DNA of 64,000 nucleotides. Source: Gracilaria domingensis (Eukaryota > Rhodophyta > Florideophyceae > Gracilariales > Gracilariaceae). The notes under the pieces were generated by a model. It saw nothing but the letters and a program-made list of their open reading frames with translations, was not told the DNA's origin and made no database searches. Of the stretch, positions 11,304 to 23,147 are shown one piece after another (within the stretch, counting starts at the first letter, position 1; each line of letters starts with the position of its first letter). The stretch is taken from contig VCMS01000038.1 in assembly GCA_022539475.1 (NCBI GenBank), positions 186,001 to 250,000 on the forward strand, in the 5' to 3' direction. The position numbers were made by a program, and so were the translations under genes.

Positions 11304-12587
11304 TCATGCACGGTATCGCTCTATCTGGCCTGTCTCATCACGCTTCTTGAGAAAAATCCACCTGCTACTGATAGTTCGGCAGTTCTCTGGAGGCGAAACT
11401 AGTTCCCATACAGATCTCTGGTCCATATGATCTATCTCCTCACACATGGCTGCTCGCCACTCTTCGGCGTCGTTTCCCTGCAAAGCTTCACGAACAGTCA
11501 GTGAACTGTCGTCCACAGGGTTCCCCAAGGCACTAGTGGTGAGTAATGCCATGGTGGCGTCTGGTGTGTATCGATTGGGTGCTTGGCGGGATCGACTGGA
11601 CCTTCTTGGCTCATCTGGGTAGTGAGTCACAAGCTCCGGGTTGTAGGAATACTCCACTTGTGCGTCCACAAACTCTTCTTCTTCCTTCACTTCGTCATCC
11701 ACTAAATCTTCCTGCTTCTGATCTTCCTGCTTCTTTGCTTCCTTTTCAGCCATATCTTCTTGCTTCACATCCATCTGCACTTCATGATCCTCTTCACAGT
11801 GGTCTACCTCACTGAGGTCGACTTTCTCTGGTCCAGGGAGAGATTCACTCTCAGATTCAGGCTTCCATCCAGTCACCTTCTCATTGAATGTGACATCTTG
11901 GGACACAATCACTTTGTTCTCGTTCGGGATGTACACCTTGTAGCACTTGCCCCTCTCATACCCGACAAGGATCCCCTTGATGGCACGCTTATCGTACTTT
12001 GCACTACGTTGACGGCGCTCCCTCGGGATGTGTACATAACATTGTGCCTCGAAGGTCCGTAAGTGCGCTAGGTTAGGCTTGATACCAGTGAAAGCCTCTA
12101 TCGGAGTCATGTGAGGCTCCCCTTCGCGCCGAACGAATGTGCGGTTCCGGATGTAGTTCGCTGTGTTTACGGCTTCTGCCCACAGTTGGGAACTGCGTGA
12201 TGTCCTTTCAATCCTTCGTAACATCGTTCGAGCCTTTTCATTCAGTATACGATTGAGTCTCTCCGCCTTTCCGTTGGACTCAGGGCTGTATGCCGGGCTC
12301 GGTTCCATGAGCACTCCTTTGCTGTTCAACCAGTTCTGCATTGCACCGGACAAATACTCGCCCGCGTTGTCAAACCTGAACCGCTTCAGCACTCGTCCAG
12401 ACTGAGTCTCAAACAAGGTGATCATGTCCTTGATTCGGTCTCCTACTTGCGCCCGTGTTCGTGTGAACCGCACTGCTGACAGACGAGTCTTGTCGTCATA
12501 AGTGGTCACCGCGTACTTCGCCTTTGACAAGCTCTCAACGTTCATGGGTCCCATGACGTCTGAGTGGACAAGGTCAAGAACCTCCAT
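11304..12587 (-). pseudogene. C1 pol: integrase core and RT N-terminus
   Basis: This is the middle part of the C1 polyprotein. It carries the integrase D,D(35)E residues in order: HSDVMGP near the start, FDNAGEYL about 65 residues later, and the Glu of SPESNGKAERLNR. After the core come the GYERGKCYKVY block and an acidic Lys/Glu-rich linker. The beginning of RT follows, with WRAAMCEEI. About 55 codons between this piece and the gag/protease piece hold the H-X3-H and C-X2-C zinc site. They are in the same frame but follow a TGA at 12753-12755. The piece ends at TGA 11304-11306. Confidence 0.9.
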
Positions 12588-12752
12588 GTTCTTCTTCGAT
12601 GCATCGCTTGGCTTCCGCGGTGCTCGAGTGGCTTTGCCTTCCGCACACGGTTCGCAGTGTCCGAAGTCGTGTATCGGTACCTGTCGTACGCCGTTGATGA
12701 TTCGCAGAGTCTTCCGAATGTAGTCTAAGCTTGTGTGGCCGAGACGTCTATG

Positions 12753-14150
12753 TCAGGGTAGCGCATAATTTTCTCCGTCCTGCGCAATCAAAACGTTAGT
12801 TTCTCGGTTGTCAGATGGAGTAAGCTTGATTTCGTAGAGTCCTTCATCGAGTTCCTTCCCTACTGTCAGAATCCTCAGGGTACTCTGGTCCACAATTACG
12901 GTGATCTCTGATCCTTCATTGTCAGACATGAACACCGTCATGTATCCGCGACGACAAATAGAGCTCACGGACAGCAGATTACACATAAGCTCCGGCATGT
13001 AGAGCACGTCGTTAAGAACAATCTTCTCGCGTTGACCTTCTGTTGCACGAATCCAACATTCTACAGTACCCTGTCCATTCACTCGTAGCTTTGCACCGTC
13101 TCCTACTGATACAGTCTTCTTCGTGGAGGAATGGACGCCATGAACGAAGTAGCTCTGGCTATTAGTCATGTGTTTCGATGCACCTGAGTCCAAGTACCAT
13201 GAGAACTCCTGTCCCTCACGAACTCGGTGATTTGCAATGTATCCGGCTTCCTTCAATACGATGTTCTCTCGACATCCATTCGCGTCAGATACATCAAGTG
13301 TCTCTATCACCGGTGCCTCTTCATCTTCAAAAGCAACCACTACCAGTCCAGCGACGATCCCGGCCACACCATCGTTTCCATTTCCACAATCCGAATGCTT
13401 CTCTTCATGGCCGTTCTTCTTTCCTTTGTAACTCTTACTGCGAGGATTGTCCCAGCAGTTCTTCTTGATGTGGCCTTTCTTGTTACAAAAGAAGCATTTT
13501 CGGTCTTCCGAAGTCTTCTTCGTACGCGCCTGTAGTGCTCTCACATGTCCCGAAGTGAATCTAGAGGACCGACTGTCCTTCAACAACTGCCCCTCACGGG
13601 CGATCAAGCGCGGTACGGCGTCCTTCAGAGTAGTTGCACTCTGATTTATGACTTCAGCTGTCACATCAAAGTCCTTTGTGAGGCCCCTCAGGATCGCTCT
13701 AAGCCTTTCGGCATCAGACAGAGTGTGTCCGATACTATTTAGCTTCATCTCGATGACTGCAAGTCGATTGGTGTAGTCAAGCACACGTTCATCCGTTGTC
13801 ATCTTCATATCCTGATACTGTCCTAGTAGCGCATCTATGCTCGCCTGCGATACCATTTCGAAGTTCGACTTTAGCGTTTTCCATATCTTTGCCGGGACCC
13901 GTATTGTCATCACCGATGCCACACAGGACTCATGTACGGAGAGAAGTTTGCAGGTCAGAGCAATATCCTTCTTTTTTTCGAACTTCTCTACAGCGTTTTC
14001 GTCCTCCGGTTTCCGATCAGTGCCAGTCACCAGAGGCCACACGCGTTTGGAGCGCAACACCAGCTCCATTTTGTGCGACCACATGAAGTAGTTATCCGCC
14101 TTTAACAGCGGAATGCGAAGCTTCGCAACGTCGACAAAAGTGTCGTCCAT
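12753..14150 (-). pseudogene. C1 gag and aspartic protease
   Basis: The frame begins with an ATG at 14150, about 85 bases inside the 5' LTR. Residues 1-200 form a typical Copia gag (LKADNYFMWSHKMELVL near the start). A CCHC knuckle CFFCNKKGHIKKNC lies at residues 219-232. The protease motif YLDSGASKHMT lies at residues 319-329. The frame stops at a TGA directly before HRRLGH, where Copia polyproteins read LWHRRLGH. The stop therefore replaces a near-invariant Trp and is one G-to-A change away from sense. Gag and protease alone could still be translated from this copy. Confidence 0.88.
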
Positions 14151-14234
14151 GACGATGCGGTAGCCTCAGACGCACTAGAGAAAGAAAAAAAGAACCGCAA
14201 CACGCGACAGTAGTTCGTAGTAGGCCCGATAACC

Positions 14235-14565
14235 TGTTGTGAGGGGTACGTAGATTGGTCTCACAAGGGGTTAGATCGACTCTTCGATCCGCTGTTTACT
14301 TGTTCGAGCTACTTTTTTTATCTATCACTAGCTTCCAGCAGCTAAGTCACTGACTACAACTAATGTTTGTATTTTCAATGCTCGCTCTTCTTCTAATTAG
14401 AGAGCAGCCCGTTTGGAACGCTCTGCTGACTTGTCAATGCCAACCACTGCACCAGTGTGCAGTGCAACATCTTGCACCATGTTGCTCCATGCGGACGTTG
14501 CAGTATAACCAGACTGCAACGTACTTGAGCAACATGTGCTTTACAGACGTTTCAGTATCTCTACA
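14235..14565 (-). repeat. C1 5' LTR
   Basis: Pairs with 9630-9961. On the plus strand it begins TGTTGTGAGG and ends CTCTACA. It is followed by the TCTCC duplication at 14566-14570. The putative primer-binding site lies immediately inside, near 14220-14234, but does not match the usual initiator-Met consensus well. Confidence 0.9.
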
Positions 14566-14570
14566 TCTCC

Positions 14571-15038
14571 AATCAAGTAGAGAGCGTGAAGCGTGGCGGA
14601 ATCCATGCAGTCTTTGACAGAAGCAAGTGAAAGCTTAGAATTGGCATCGCGATTTTTATTAACGTCCTCCACTTTCGCACGGTACGCGGCGTACGCCGTC
14701 TCGAACTTGATCAAGGACGGGTGGTCAACTTTCTTTAACAACGGAGGTTGAATGACCGAAACGATACCGTAGTTAGAAGACGCCATGACAAAATCCAAAA
14801 CAGTTTGCAACGAAAAACACTATTGCTCTTCGGAAGACAAAGCGCTTTGTTGATTAGTGTCAGAAACTGCAAACACTGTGCTGAGGAGATGGAGTGTGGC
14901 GAGTGGCCCAAGACGGTTCGCACTATTTTCGCTGACGGAGATCGCAAACGAGTGGGCAAGGGAACGGGCACACCTTTCGTGGAACTCCTCTCCACTCCAG
15001 GTTGCCTCCAAAAGCTGGGAGGCTTTTACAGCTGCCAC
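14571..15038 (-). pseudogene. Retroelement H1 gag, N-terminal portion
   Basis: The minus-strand frame from about 15038 has one in-frame TAG at 14820-14822. It continues through MASSNYGIVSVIQPP (about 14784) to the C1 target site. It is the front half of the gag-like protein whose other half lies at 8770-9624. If translation starts at the MASSNY methionine the TAG is upstream and harmless. This interruption dates H1 as older than C1. Confidence 0.5.
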
Positions 15039-15095
15039 TTGCGAAGTTGACAGAGTGCCAACTTGGCAAGAACAAGAACCATTTGACTACGTAGC

Positions 15096-15475
15096 TGTTG
15101 TATGATTACTCACGCAACAGACTATACAAGCCACAGTTTCTGAGATCAGACATATATGGAGCATTTTGATATGCTTCACGTTAGATTAGCGTGTAGTGTC
15201 GAGATCTGTCCGAAGCACGTGGTTTCTGGCTCTTCTCAGAGCTAGAGCACGAACCAACGTAGTCCGGACCTGCGGCCCCTGTGAGGCTGTGTGAACGGAC
15301 GGCGTCGGGGTTGCACAGTGGCGGCCCTCGGCAGGGCTGCATGTGCACGAGACTAACGGCCCCCGGTGAGGCTGCGTCGCGTATATCGAGTGCGAGCGGC
15401 ACACAGATGTAGTACTGTAGAAGTAAGTAGAATAGTTTATTGATGAATTAAAGACAGTGAAGTCGTTCTCCGACA
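15096..15475 (-). repeat. Candidate 5' LTR of H1
   Basis: On the minus strand the segment starts TGTCGGAGA and ends CATACAACA, the TG...CA form usual for LTRs. It lies 60-300 bases upstream of the H1 gag start. No second copy was found in the window, so the call rests on position and ends only. Confidence 0.4.
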
Positions 15476-17394
15476 ACTAGCTCTCTACTTAAGTACTGTT
15501 TGAGATAGCGTAAACCTGCTAAACCGCGTATCTCCCCGCTGAGCCAGATTAGTTGCAGGAGCTCTAGACAGGCGCATATGCGCCTCTAATAAATCAAATA
15601 TATCCAGTATATATCCAGAGATATATCTTCTGTATCAGTAAACGTAGTTCCACCACCACACAAATGCGACTCCTATAGTACTCCTCCTGGGTCCCAAAAC
15701 CATCGAGATCCAGATACATATCTGGAACATTTCATAATGCATTTCTCTACATGTAGGTTCGCAGCGAGGATCATACAGTACGCATTTGCGCAGTAAACGC
15801 GCCAGCGATGCTGTTGTTTTGTCAACATAGAACACAATCAGCGCCACCGACACTAGACTTTAAACTCCCTACAATATCCGTCACGATGTGCCGTGAACGG
15901 CCAGTTGCCGCCGGTCGTCGTGTCCGTTGAAGCATTACACAACACGGCATTACACGCACCGATTGCAGCTGTTGTGCACCGATGCACGCACTGTTGTTCA
16001 CGCGCTGCCTCCGCCGGAGGTCAAAACCTTGCAAGCTGATCTCGCCGGCTGTGTTCACCAGTCTCCTTCATCGTCGTCGCTCAGCCTTTGCGCCTTCGGC
16101 GCCATTCGCGCTTCGCGCCCTTTTGCGCACTCCTCCGTAATCTCTTCGCCTTTGGCGCCCCCTGGCGTCATTTGCCACCATCGTCGTCGCTCAATCTACG
16201 TCACGCGCCCTCTTGCTCTCCCGCACAGCCAACAATGCCACACTCTTCTTGCTACTGGCTTCCCTCTGTCCCGCTTAGCCTTGGTTGCTCGACGTTCCGC
16301 GTCCTTCAGAGTCGTCACCTATGCTTTACTTCTCCCTCGTTGTTTACCCGCCTTTAACGCCGGCAATGTTTCTAATTCGTTGTTTCCCCGCCTTTCACGC
16401 ATTTGGCTCCTCTTGGTGACCCCCGGCGCCTGCCACGCTCTGTACCGCTCCATTACCTCTTTCTCGTGTCGTCGCATAGTCGTTGCTTGACATCCGTCGT
16501 TGCTCGTCGTTCATCGGTTAGCTTCTGTCGCTCGTTCTCTGCTGCTCGGCCTACGACTTTCATCCTCTGCCGTTTGGCTTCCATCTCGTGTCTTTTTCCG
16601 CTCGCTCTTCGTCGCTCGGTCTTCGTCACTAATCCTCCATCGCTTGCCTTGCTTTGCTCGCGTCCAACGTCTTTCGCGTTCTTCAGCGCGCTACCTCTGC
16701 CACTCTCTTTTTTTGTGCTCTCCCTACCTCGATCTTGCTTTCTGCTTGCTCCGCCTTCGGCGGTTTCCTTGCGGTTTCCTTGCTACTCTGTGCCACCAAA
16801 TATGCGTCTGCCACGCCAGCGCTGACGCCATCTGACCTTCACATCACTGGGCTCCTGGTCTTCTCCACGCCAACTCCGAGCTCCATCTCTATCTTTAGCA
16901 GGTTCACAGTCGTCGTTGCTCTTGGTGCCCTTTTCTCTTTCAAGTCGCCATTTTTCCACCATACTACCGATCGGGCTAGGGCCTTTTCGCCATCAGTACG
17001 TACGTTATATAGGCTTCGATGTCGACTTTGCTGTTTTTCTAATCTCAATTGATATACCGCCCCACTTCGTGCCCGCTCCATGAGACTACTTGACTTTGCC
17101 GCTCTCTGCTTTTGAAGCCTCCCACCCTTGCCACCAATCTTCGTCGCTGGTCCTCACCCCTCTATTATCTCATCTTTTTTTCTCCCGAGTTTGCACCGCT
17201 TATCACTCCAGCTTTGCTTTGCTGCTCTACACCGTTCTAGTCAACACCTTCGTCGCCCTCTGCGCCATCCCCGTCCAAAAATTGATACAACCGCAATATC
17301 GGCACAAAGTGATGTTCTCTAGGACGGCATACACGGGAGGAAGGAAGGACAGGTAACAGAGCAGAAGAAAGAGTATCGATATCTTTTATATCTA
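15476..17394. other. Pyrimidine-rich tract without a supported gene
   Basis: From about 16040 to 17300 the plus strand is strongly enriched in C and T, with many TCGTCG, CTTCG and CGCTC runs and repeated phrases such as TTCGGCG and GCCTTTG. Long open frames occur on the plus strand (15927-16490, 16403-16825) because stop codons are rare in such sequence. Their products are Ser/Arg/Leu/Pro-rich low-complexity strings that overlap in two frames, so I do not call them genes. The stretch 15480-15900 holds nothing recognisable. Confidence 0.5.
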
Positions 17395-18590
17395 TCACGG
17401 GAGTTCAAGTGTGTTTCGGTTGCTCCATGTAGTAGGCGCTGCACGTGCCTGTAGATTCCTTCGAACGTCGGTGCGGTATTCGAACAGCTTCTGTAAGACC
17501 TTTCGAAGGTGTTGAGTCTGTCTCGCGGATGCACTCGTTTCACGCAGCTGCCGGAGATGCTCCAAAGCCCATTCAAGAAGAGAGCGGATTTCGTCCGATG
17601 TCGAGACTTGGTTATGGTGAACAATTTCTACCGAATCATCTAATTCGAGAAAGGGGTTATCGCTTTGCTCAGTAATCTCTACTGCGAATGTTTGATTGTT
17701 GCTAGGCAGTGCGGCGTGGCTTGGCAGAGGCAACGGTTGTGAGGTGCGGCCTTCGAGGAAGTAATCATCATCTCGGCAGTAATTGGTTGCGTCTTCTTCA
17801 GTAAAAATTGCGGTCTTATTGCCCTCTGCTCTGGCAAAACGAAGGAACGGAGGCCGACGACTCCGAATGATGACACGGTACAAAGGACAGCTCCTGCCTT
17901 TGACAAGGTGTTTGCAGAACATAAATCTGCTGAGCAAAAAGGCTTTGCAAGAGCAGTTCCATGCTTGGGTATCAGTCTGGTAAACGTGGTTATGCGGCCT
18001 AATTGCAGCTGCTCTCCATTCTTTTGTAAAGGACTTCCACCAAGAGGGCTTTTTACGCCCAGTAATGTATGATTCAAAATCAAATTTGTACTTCGATAGA
18101 AAGTTGCGATCAATTATGTACACAAGAAGGTCGACTCTGGGGCGATTGTAGTTGTGCAGGTATAACCTCTTCAGTACCCTCCAATGACTTTCAACCATCA
18201 TTGTCGCCTTAGCAATTGGCACGAAATCAGTACGTCGTCTTCCCCACTTGGCAAACCACTCTGCCTTGTACCAGTTATCCATGAGATATTTTTGCAACAG
18301 TGGGTAGTTATCGCAAAACGTATTCATTTCGGATATACATAGCGCATGTATAGCCTCCAAGGACAACTTAACAAAGAATGGATGCAGATAGTAGTGGTAG
18401 GTGATCAATGACAACGCTTCACTTGCCAACTTCTTTTGTATAATGTGCACTCGGTTTTTCTTAGCTCATTGAATTTCTTCTTGATCGCGCATTTCATGTG
18501 CCACAAACACATAGAAGGATGAATCCTGTACACGTTAAGAATTGCTGACAACTGCGCTTTGTCTTTGTCACTAAGACAATGACAGACATC
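17395..18590 (-). pseudogene. MULE-family transposase remnant with SWIM zinc finger
   Basis: A 351-codon minus-strand frame (17395-18450) carries the C-terminal part of a Mutator-like transposase. It has MVESHWRVLKRLYLHNYNRP, typical of the region after the catalytic core, and then a SWIM zinc finger (WNCSCKAF...FCKHL, pattern C-X-C-Xn-C-X-H). Just upstream a different frame encodes a LCLWHMK-like block (about 18455-18590), so there is a frameshift near 18450. The DDE catalytic part is missing, and similarity stops abruptly near 18595 at a junction with other sequence. The 351-codon piece has no stops. A tamed SWIM-domain protein is possible, but the truncation favours a dead transposon. Confidence 0.7.
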
Positions 18591-18595
18591 GCGTC

Positions 18596-18895
18596 CACAA
18601 TATTACTAAGAAACCTGTTGGTTCTTCAACACCCAAATTTATTGAAGCACTGAAGGAAAATTCACTTAAAGTAGAAGATGAGAGCTGGCTCATTCGGTTC
18701 AAGCCGCTGCTCCAGAAACATTTACTTAAATATAGATCTACTCTCAACACGCATATGTGGCGTGACAATGTCCTTGTAGACGCATATTTGACATTCTCAC
18801 CAAATAAAATATGTCATAGAAAATACCGTAAACTCATAAACTCATTTCTTACGATGAGGACAAACAGAAAGCCGAGACAAGGATGTGTGCCAACT
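18596..18895 (+). other. Open frame of unknown identity between MULE and Copia remnants
   Basis: About 95 codons are open without an ATG at the start. The product is rich in Lys, Leu and Asn and includes FIEALKENSLKVEDESWLI and HMWRDNVLVDAYLTF. It is AT-rich like the adjacent Copia remnant and may be part of that insertion. I do not recognise it. Confidence 0.25.
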
Positions 18896-18999
18896 TCATC
18901 TGTCCTCGAGTTCACCATCCTATCGGCGCTGGTTCTTGTCAGCAGTAATTGCTGCCATCAACGCCGAACCTACTTGACAAAACCAACTGTCATCAACTA

Positions 19000-20789
19000 A
19001 TTCAATCGATATTGAACCTGAAAATAATTTAGATACAAGTGAGAAAAATGATGGGACCCCCAAGAAAATTATAGAAACCTCTCAAGAACTTGAACAAAAA
19101 TATGTCAGTACTCAAGACGTTTCGGAAGGTCCGAGGTGAAATGAAAAAATTCGAAAACAGCCAGTGTGGCTTTGTTACGATCACGCAGATTCCGGTGAAG
19201 ACAGGGCTGGAGGAGCTGTTATGATGATCGCGAAAGAAAGTAAGCCAAAAGTATTTGCAGAAGCATTATCTGGTCTATCACAAAATTTGTGAAAAGAGGC
19301 GATAGTAAAGAAAATGATTACATTGCAGGAAAATAATTCATGGACTTTGATTCCAAGGACACCGAATATGAAAGCCATGTCAATAAAATGGGGTTTTAAA
19401 TTTAAACCTGTGACTAAAAGTTGCAGAAAAACGTTCAAGTCACGAGTGATATGCAAAGGTTTTCAACAAGAAATTGGAATTGACTATAATGAGACTTATG
19501 CGTTCGAAATAAGAATGGCATCTCTTTGAACAAGGATGGAGGTTGGATTACGTAAATATATGTATATGCACGAAATAGATGTTAAGAGAGCATTTCTTAA
19601 TAGGGCACTGAAAAACAATATTTATAACAAACTACCAGAAAGATATTGGAACTCCGAAAATTCAGAAAACGTTTGCAAGCTAAACAAAGCTATTTATGGA
19701 CCGAAATAAGCTCCGAGAGCGTGGTATAAAATGATAAGCTCCGTTCTTGACAAGATAAAATATAAAAGGTGCCATGGAAACAATGGATTTTTTATTGCTT
19801 TCTATAACGGTTCTAAAATTTACATATATATTTGTGTCAGTGACATTGTAATTGCAAGTGAGAATATAAAAATACTTCATACCGCAAAGGCAAGGGGTTA
19901 GCACAGATTTTTAAATGAAGAATTTAAGACAGATCAAACAGGTCTAAGGAATTTAAATTGATTATGACCAAGAAAACGAAAAAAGGTCGATGTAACATAA
20001 TGCTTATATTTGGTATATTCTCAAAAGATTTCATATGGAAAACTGCGAAGTCATAGAAGCGCTAATGGAAGCTCACAAATTCTTTTTCAAATGCAGTAAA
20101 GAAGACAAAGTAACGAACGTTTTGTACAGAAACTTAATAGCATTTCTTATGTATTTAATGATCGGCACTCGTCCTGATATGGCTTATGCCGCTGGAATTA
20201 TAAGCCAATTTTCTGGAACACCCAGCCTAGAGAATTGGATAGCATGCAAAAGGGTTTTAGGATATATTTAAAGGACTAAAAAATATGCTCTGGTGTATGA
20301 CAAGTCAAGAACCATGTTTAAAACATTTTAGTGATGCAAGCTGGGCAGATACAGAGAACAGAAAATCAGTGTCGGGATATTCTACATTTTATGGAAATTG
20401 TCTGCTTTTTTGCAGCAGTCGAAAGCAAAATTGTATAGCCCTTTCGTCGACAAAAGCAGAATTAATTGCTGCTACAGAAGCTGTGAGAAAAGAAAATTGA
20501 TTGATGAAACTCTTGACTGAAAATTTTATTAACAGCGCAGGAAAGAATCAGAATTGTTTTGGACAATCAATTGACAATTGCTATATCAAAAATGAAAAAA
20601 CGTCACGGGAAGTCAAATTATATTGCATTACGATATTTTTATATTCAAGATTGTGTGGAAAAGGGAGAACTCAAAATTCTGTACTGTCCTACCGATGCTA
20701 TGACAGCAGATAGTTTTACTAAGGCACTACAAAAAATTAAGCACTATCGATTCATGGAGAGTTTGGGACTGAAGCGGTTTTCAAGTTGA
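19000..20789 (+). pseudogene. AT-rich Copia polymerase remnant (RT and RNase H)
   Basis: Several frames on the plus strand together give the last part of a Copia polyprotein. They include KQPVWL before RT, NNSWTLIPRTP, GFQQEIGIDYNETYA, EIDVKRAFLN, the APRAWY block, a degraded catalytic region, GTRPDMAYA, SDASWADTENRKSVSGY and SSTKAELIAATEA, ending in CPTDAMTADSFTKALQ. Stops and frameshifts are frequent. The Gln in the invariant KQAPRAW block is TAA (about 19707). Gag, protease and integrase are absent. Base composition is much richer in A and T than C1 or C2, marking a different lineage or donor. The 3' LTR follows at 20797. Confidence 0.82.
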
Positions 20790-20796
20790 GAAGTGG

Positions 20797-21065
20797 TGTT
20801 GTGGAAGCATCTAGAAGCTTCTTGGACGCAACTGGAAACTACTTGTTTCCAGAGAGTTCTAGAATGTTGTATAGAACATATACGTAGAAATGTTTTATAC
20901 TATATGATGGAAACTATATAAAGGTCTAGAACACTATTAAACTTTATTGAAGCAGTATAAAAGAGTAGAATAGAACTCCACTTTGACAGAAGATAGAAGT
21001 CAAGCCGAGTGTCAGTGATTGAGATCACTTTGTGTTTTATTCTAAGCGTTCGTCGTTCTACAACA
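20797..21065 (+). repeat. 3' LTR of the AT-rich Copia remnant
   Basis: Begins TGTTGTGG directly after the RNase H stop and a short purine run. It ends CTACAACA, so the ends form the inverted repeat TGTTGT/ACAACA. A TATA box and downstream T-rich sequence lie inside. No 5' partner is visible. Confidence 0.7.
20915..20922 (+). promoter_or_regulatory. TATA box in Copia LTR
   Basis: TATATAAA about 118 bases into the 269-bp LTR, at the expected place for the U3 promoter. Confidence 0.5.
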
Positions 21066-23147
21066 GCAAGCACGGCAAAATTGAATTACTTGTCAAGTGA
21101 TGAGGTTTTTCAAAAAATGAGACAGATTTGGTCCCATTATCTTCGCTTCAGAACGACGTTCCGGTACTAGTGAAGGAATACCTTCAAGGCATCGCGAAGT
21201 CAGGTACTCCTCGTCAACGCTCCATCACTGCTTCAATCTAGGTTCTTTTCCGCAGCGTTCGCTTCAACAACAACGGGGCGCTGATGAATTCTACACGCTA
21301 TCGCTGTAGCGTCTGATTTTGTTAATGGCCGCACGGTTGCGTAAGCGTATGCGTGGAGAGCTACAACAGCGCAGCTAGAATCAGCCACCCAGAGTCTGGG
21401 TGACCTGTAGTTTGAATTGCTTTCCCGTTTGGGAAGAAGACAGAATTGTAGCCTAAAGGGGCTGTTCTGTCCTTGTCTCGCCCGGAAGGGCAGAATAAAT
21501 ACCCGGACACAGCGCCAGGCGTTAGTGTCCGGAGGCAGAATCCAACACAGTCTGTTGGAGTTCCCTTGTGGGTGTTACCTTGCCTTGTTCCTCCTCTTGC
21601 TCGTCTGTCCTTTCGCGCTGTAACTTCAGGCGCATCGCGTGCGACCAACAGATTTGCAAATGTTCGCAAATGCGTACTGTATGACATTGCACGCATACAC
21701 GCAATGCTCTATCGTAAGATATATCAACTGTCTCTCGTAACCTACGCTGTAACATTAGAACGTCTGGCTCTCAACGCCACACAGATTGATAGTTTAGGAA
21801 ACTGATCATTGATCAGTTTGATATTCTCGTCGATGCAAAGAACAATTTGCTTCGCGAGGGGCAATCATAAAAATCTCCCAATCTCAGGAGGCAACCCACA
21901 TCGGAAGGGGGCAGACCCGGTGGGGTGTGCCCTTTCTTGCTCTCGTTCAGAGCGACGCCGTACTCGCGAACGTGCTGCCCGACACGAATCAACAATAGCA
22001 GAGGCAACGTCGCCGCAGCTCCAGCTTCACCACGACTTGTTCCCATTCATTCGATTGTGTACCCATCCCCGAACGTGGAGCCCCAATGACGGTTGCCACC
22101 GAGGACTGCCCACTAAAGGCGACGGCAATAGTGACGCTTTCGGATACGAGCCCGTGGGAAGCAGCACGTTGCCCTCGAACTGAACCGCTTGGTCTGGTAC
22201 GCTCGCCAAAAATCTCGAAAGGCGCTCGTCGTTGCAGAAAGGGGTACGACCGGGGGCACAGCCATGGCCTCCACGCTCTGTCCGCCTCGCGACGCCGGCT
22301 GCGTGCGCCGCGCGCAACCAACGCTGTACATGACCAGACCGTGACGATGCGGCATCGTCAAACAAGAGACTACGCGTGTCTATACAAGTCGTCAACGTCA
22401 TGCCTTTATTTGTTAGAACTTTCATTTGGTGACAACAACCATTTATATTGGCCAGTTTTGCATGGATGGAGGAAGTATACTACCACGTTAGGGCAAGCCC
22501 CTTGCCCGATGAGCTCCTGACTGACAAACTGCAGAGCGTGGACAACGCACAATTGTATACCGAAGCTAAGCGAGACGAGAAATGAGAGGAAGCTCACCTT
22601 TCATGTTGAAACTTGCCTCAATACTTTCGATGGCACTTTTGCAGTGTTAGTATTCTCTTCCAGTCTTCCAAATCTCGCGCACTTCTATTGTTGTATCGCG
22701 GTATATAGTGCTGCTTTGTGTAACGAACCCCTGAGAAGACTTTTCATGGGGCCAACGTTGGGCTACCCCAGAGCAGAAAGCCGTTTCCTTTACTCTCACG
22801 TTACATTTTTGGCCGATGATGTTCATCACATCCGCTATACGAGGCAACAAGGACGAGAGACTCTGCAGTTTCTACATGGGAAGAACGAGGGATATCACGC
22901 TGAATTCGTGCCTCATGATAGCCAGCGATGGGTCACCTTCCCCGACTTCTCGTATGATCGTATCAGATTGGAGACAACTACTAGTATCCATGCGATCAGT
23001 CCAGAAACTCCTCAACCAAGTAATAAGATACCTTGTGCTGACGTCCGCTAAGTTGATAGTCAGCAATCTACCTCCGAGCATCTTCTAAGAATCTGTGCGT
23101 TCTTTCTCCACGTACACCCCGACTACCCTCATTCATCGTCTCCCAGC
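21066..23147. other. Intergenic/repeat debris without a supported gene
   Basis: Several frames of 60-135 codons occur on both strands, overlap one another and show no family motif. A 21-base palindrome (AAACTGATCATTGATCAGTTT) lies at 21799-21819. The stretch 21400-21660, with an AATAAATA box near 21495, has an LTR-like look but no partner. Confidence 0.4.

Larger units (their letters stand above)
9630..14565 (-). mobile_element. Complete Ty1/Copia element C1 with both LTRs
   Basis: Two LTRs of 331-332 bp (9630-9961 and 14235-14565) begin TGTTGTG and end CA. They flank a single minus-strand gag-pol frame and are bounded by a TCTCC duplication. A short purine run (GAGAGGGAG on the minus strand) adjoins the 3' LTR. 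The LTRs differ at roughly 15 positions by eye, so the insertion is not very recent. The polyprotein frame is interrupted only by two TGA codons. C1 sits inside the gag of another retroelement (H1). Confidence 0.93.

Noticed and set aside
15927-16825. Two long plus-strand ORFs (187 and 140 codons)
   Set aside because: They overlap in different frames within C/T-rich DNA where stops are rare, and the products are low-complexity without motifs.
22027-23051. Several 80-144 codon ORFs as genes
   Set aside because: They overlap on both strands with no signal peptide, domain or consistent composition.
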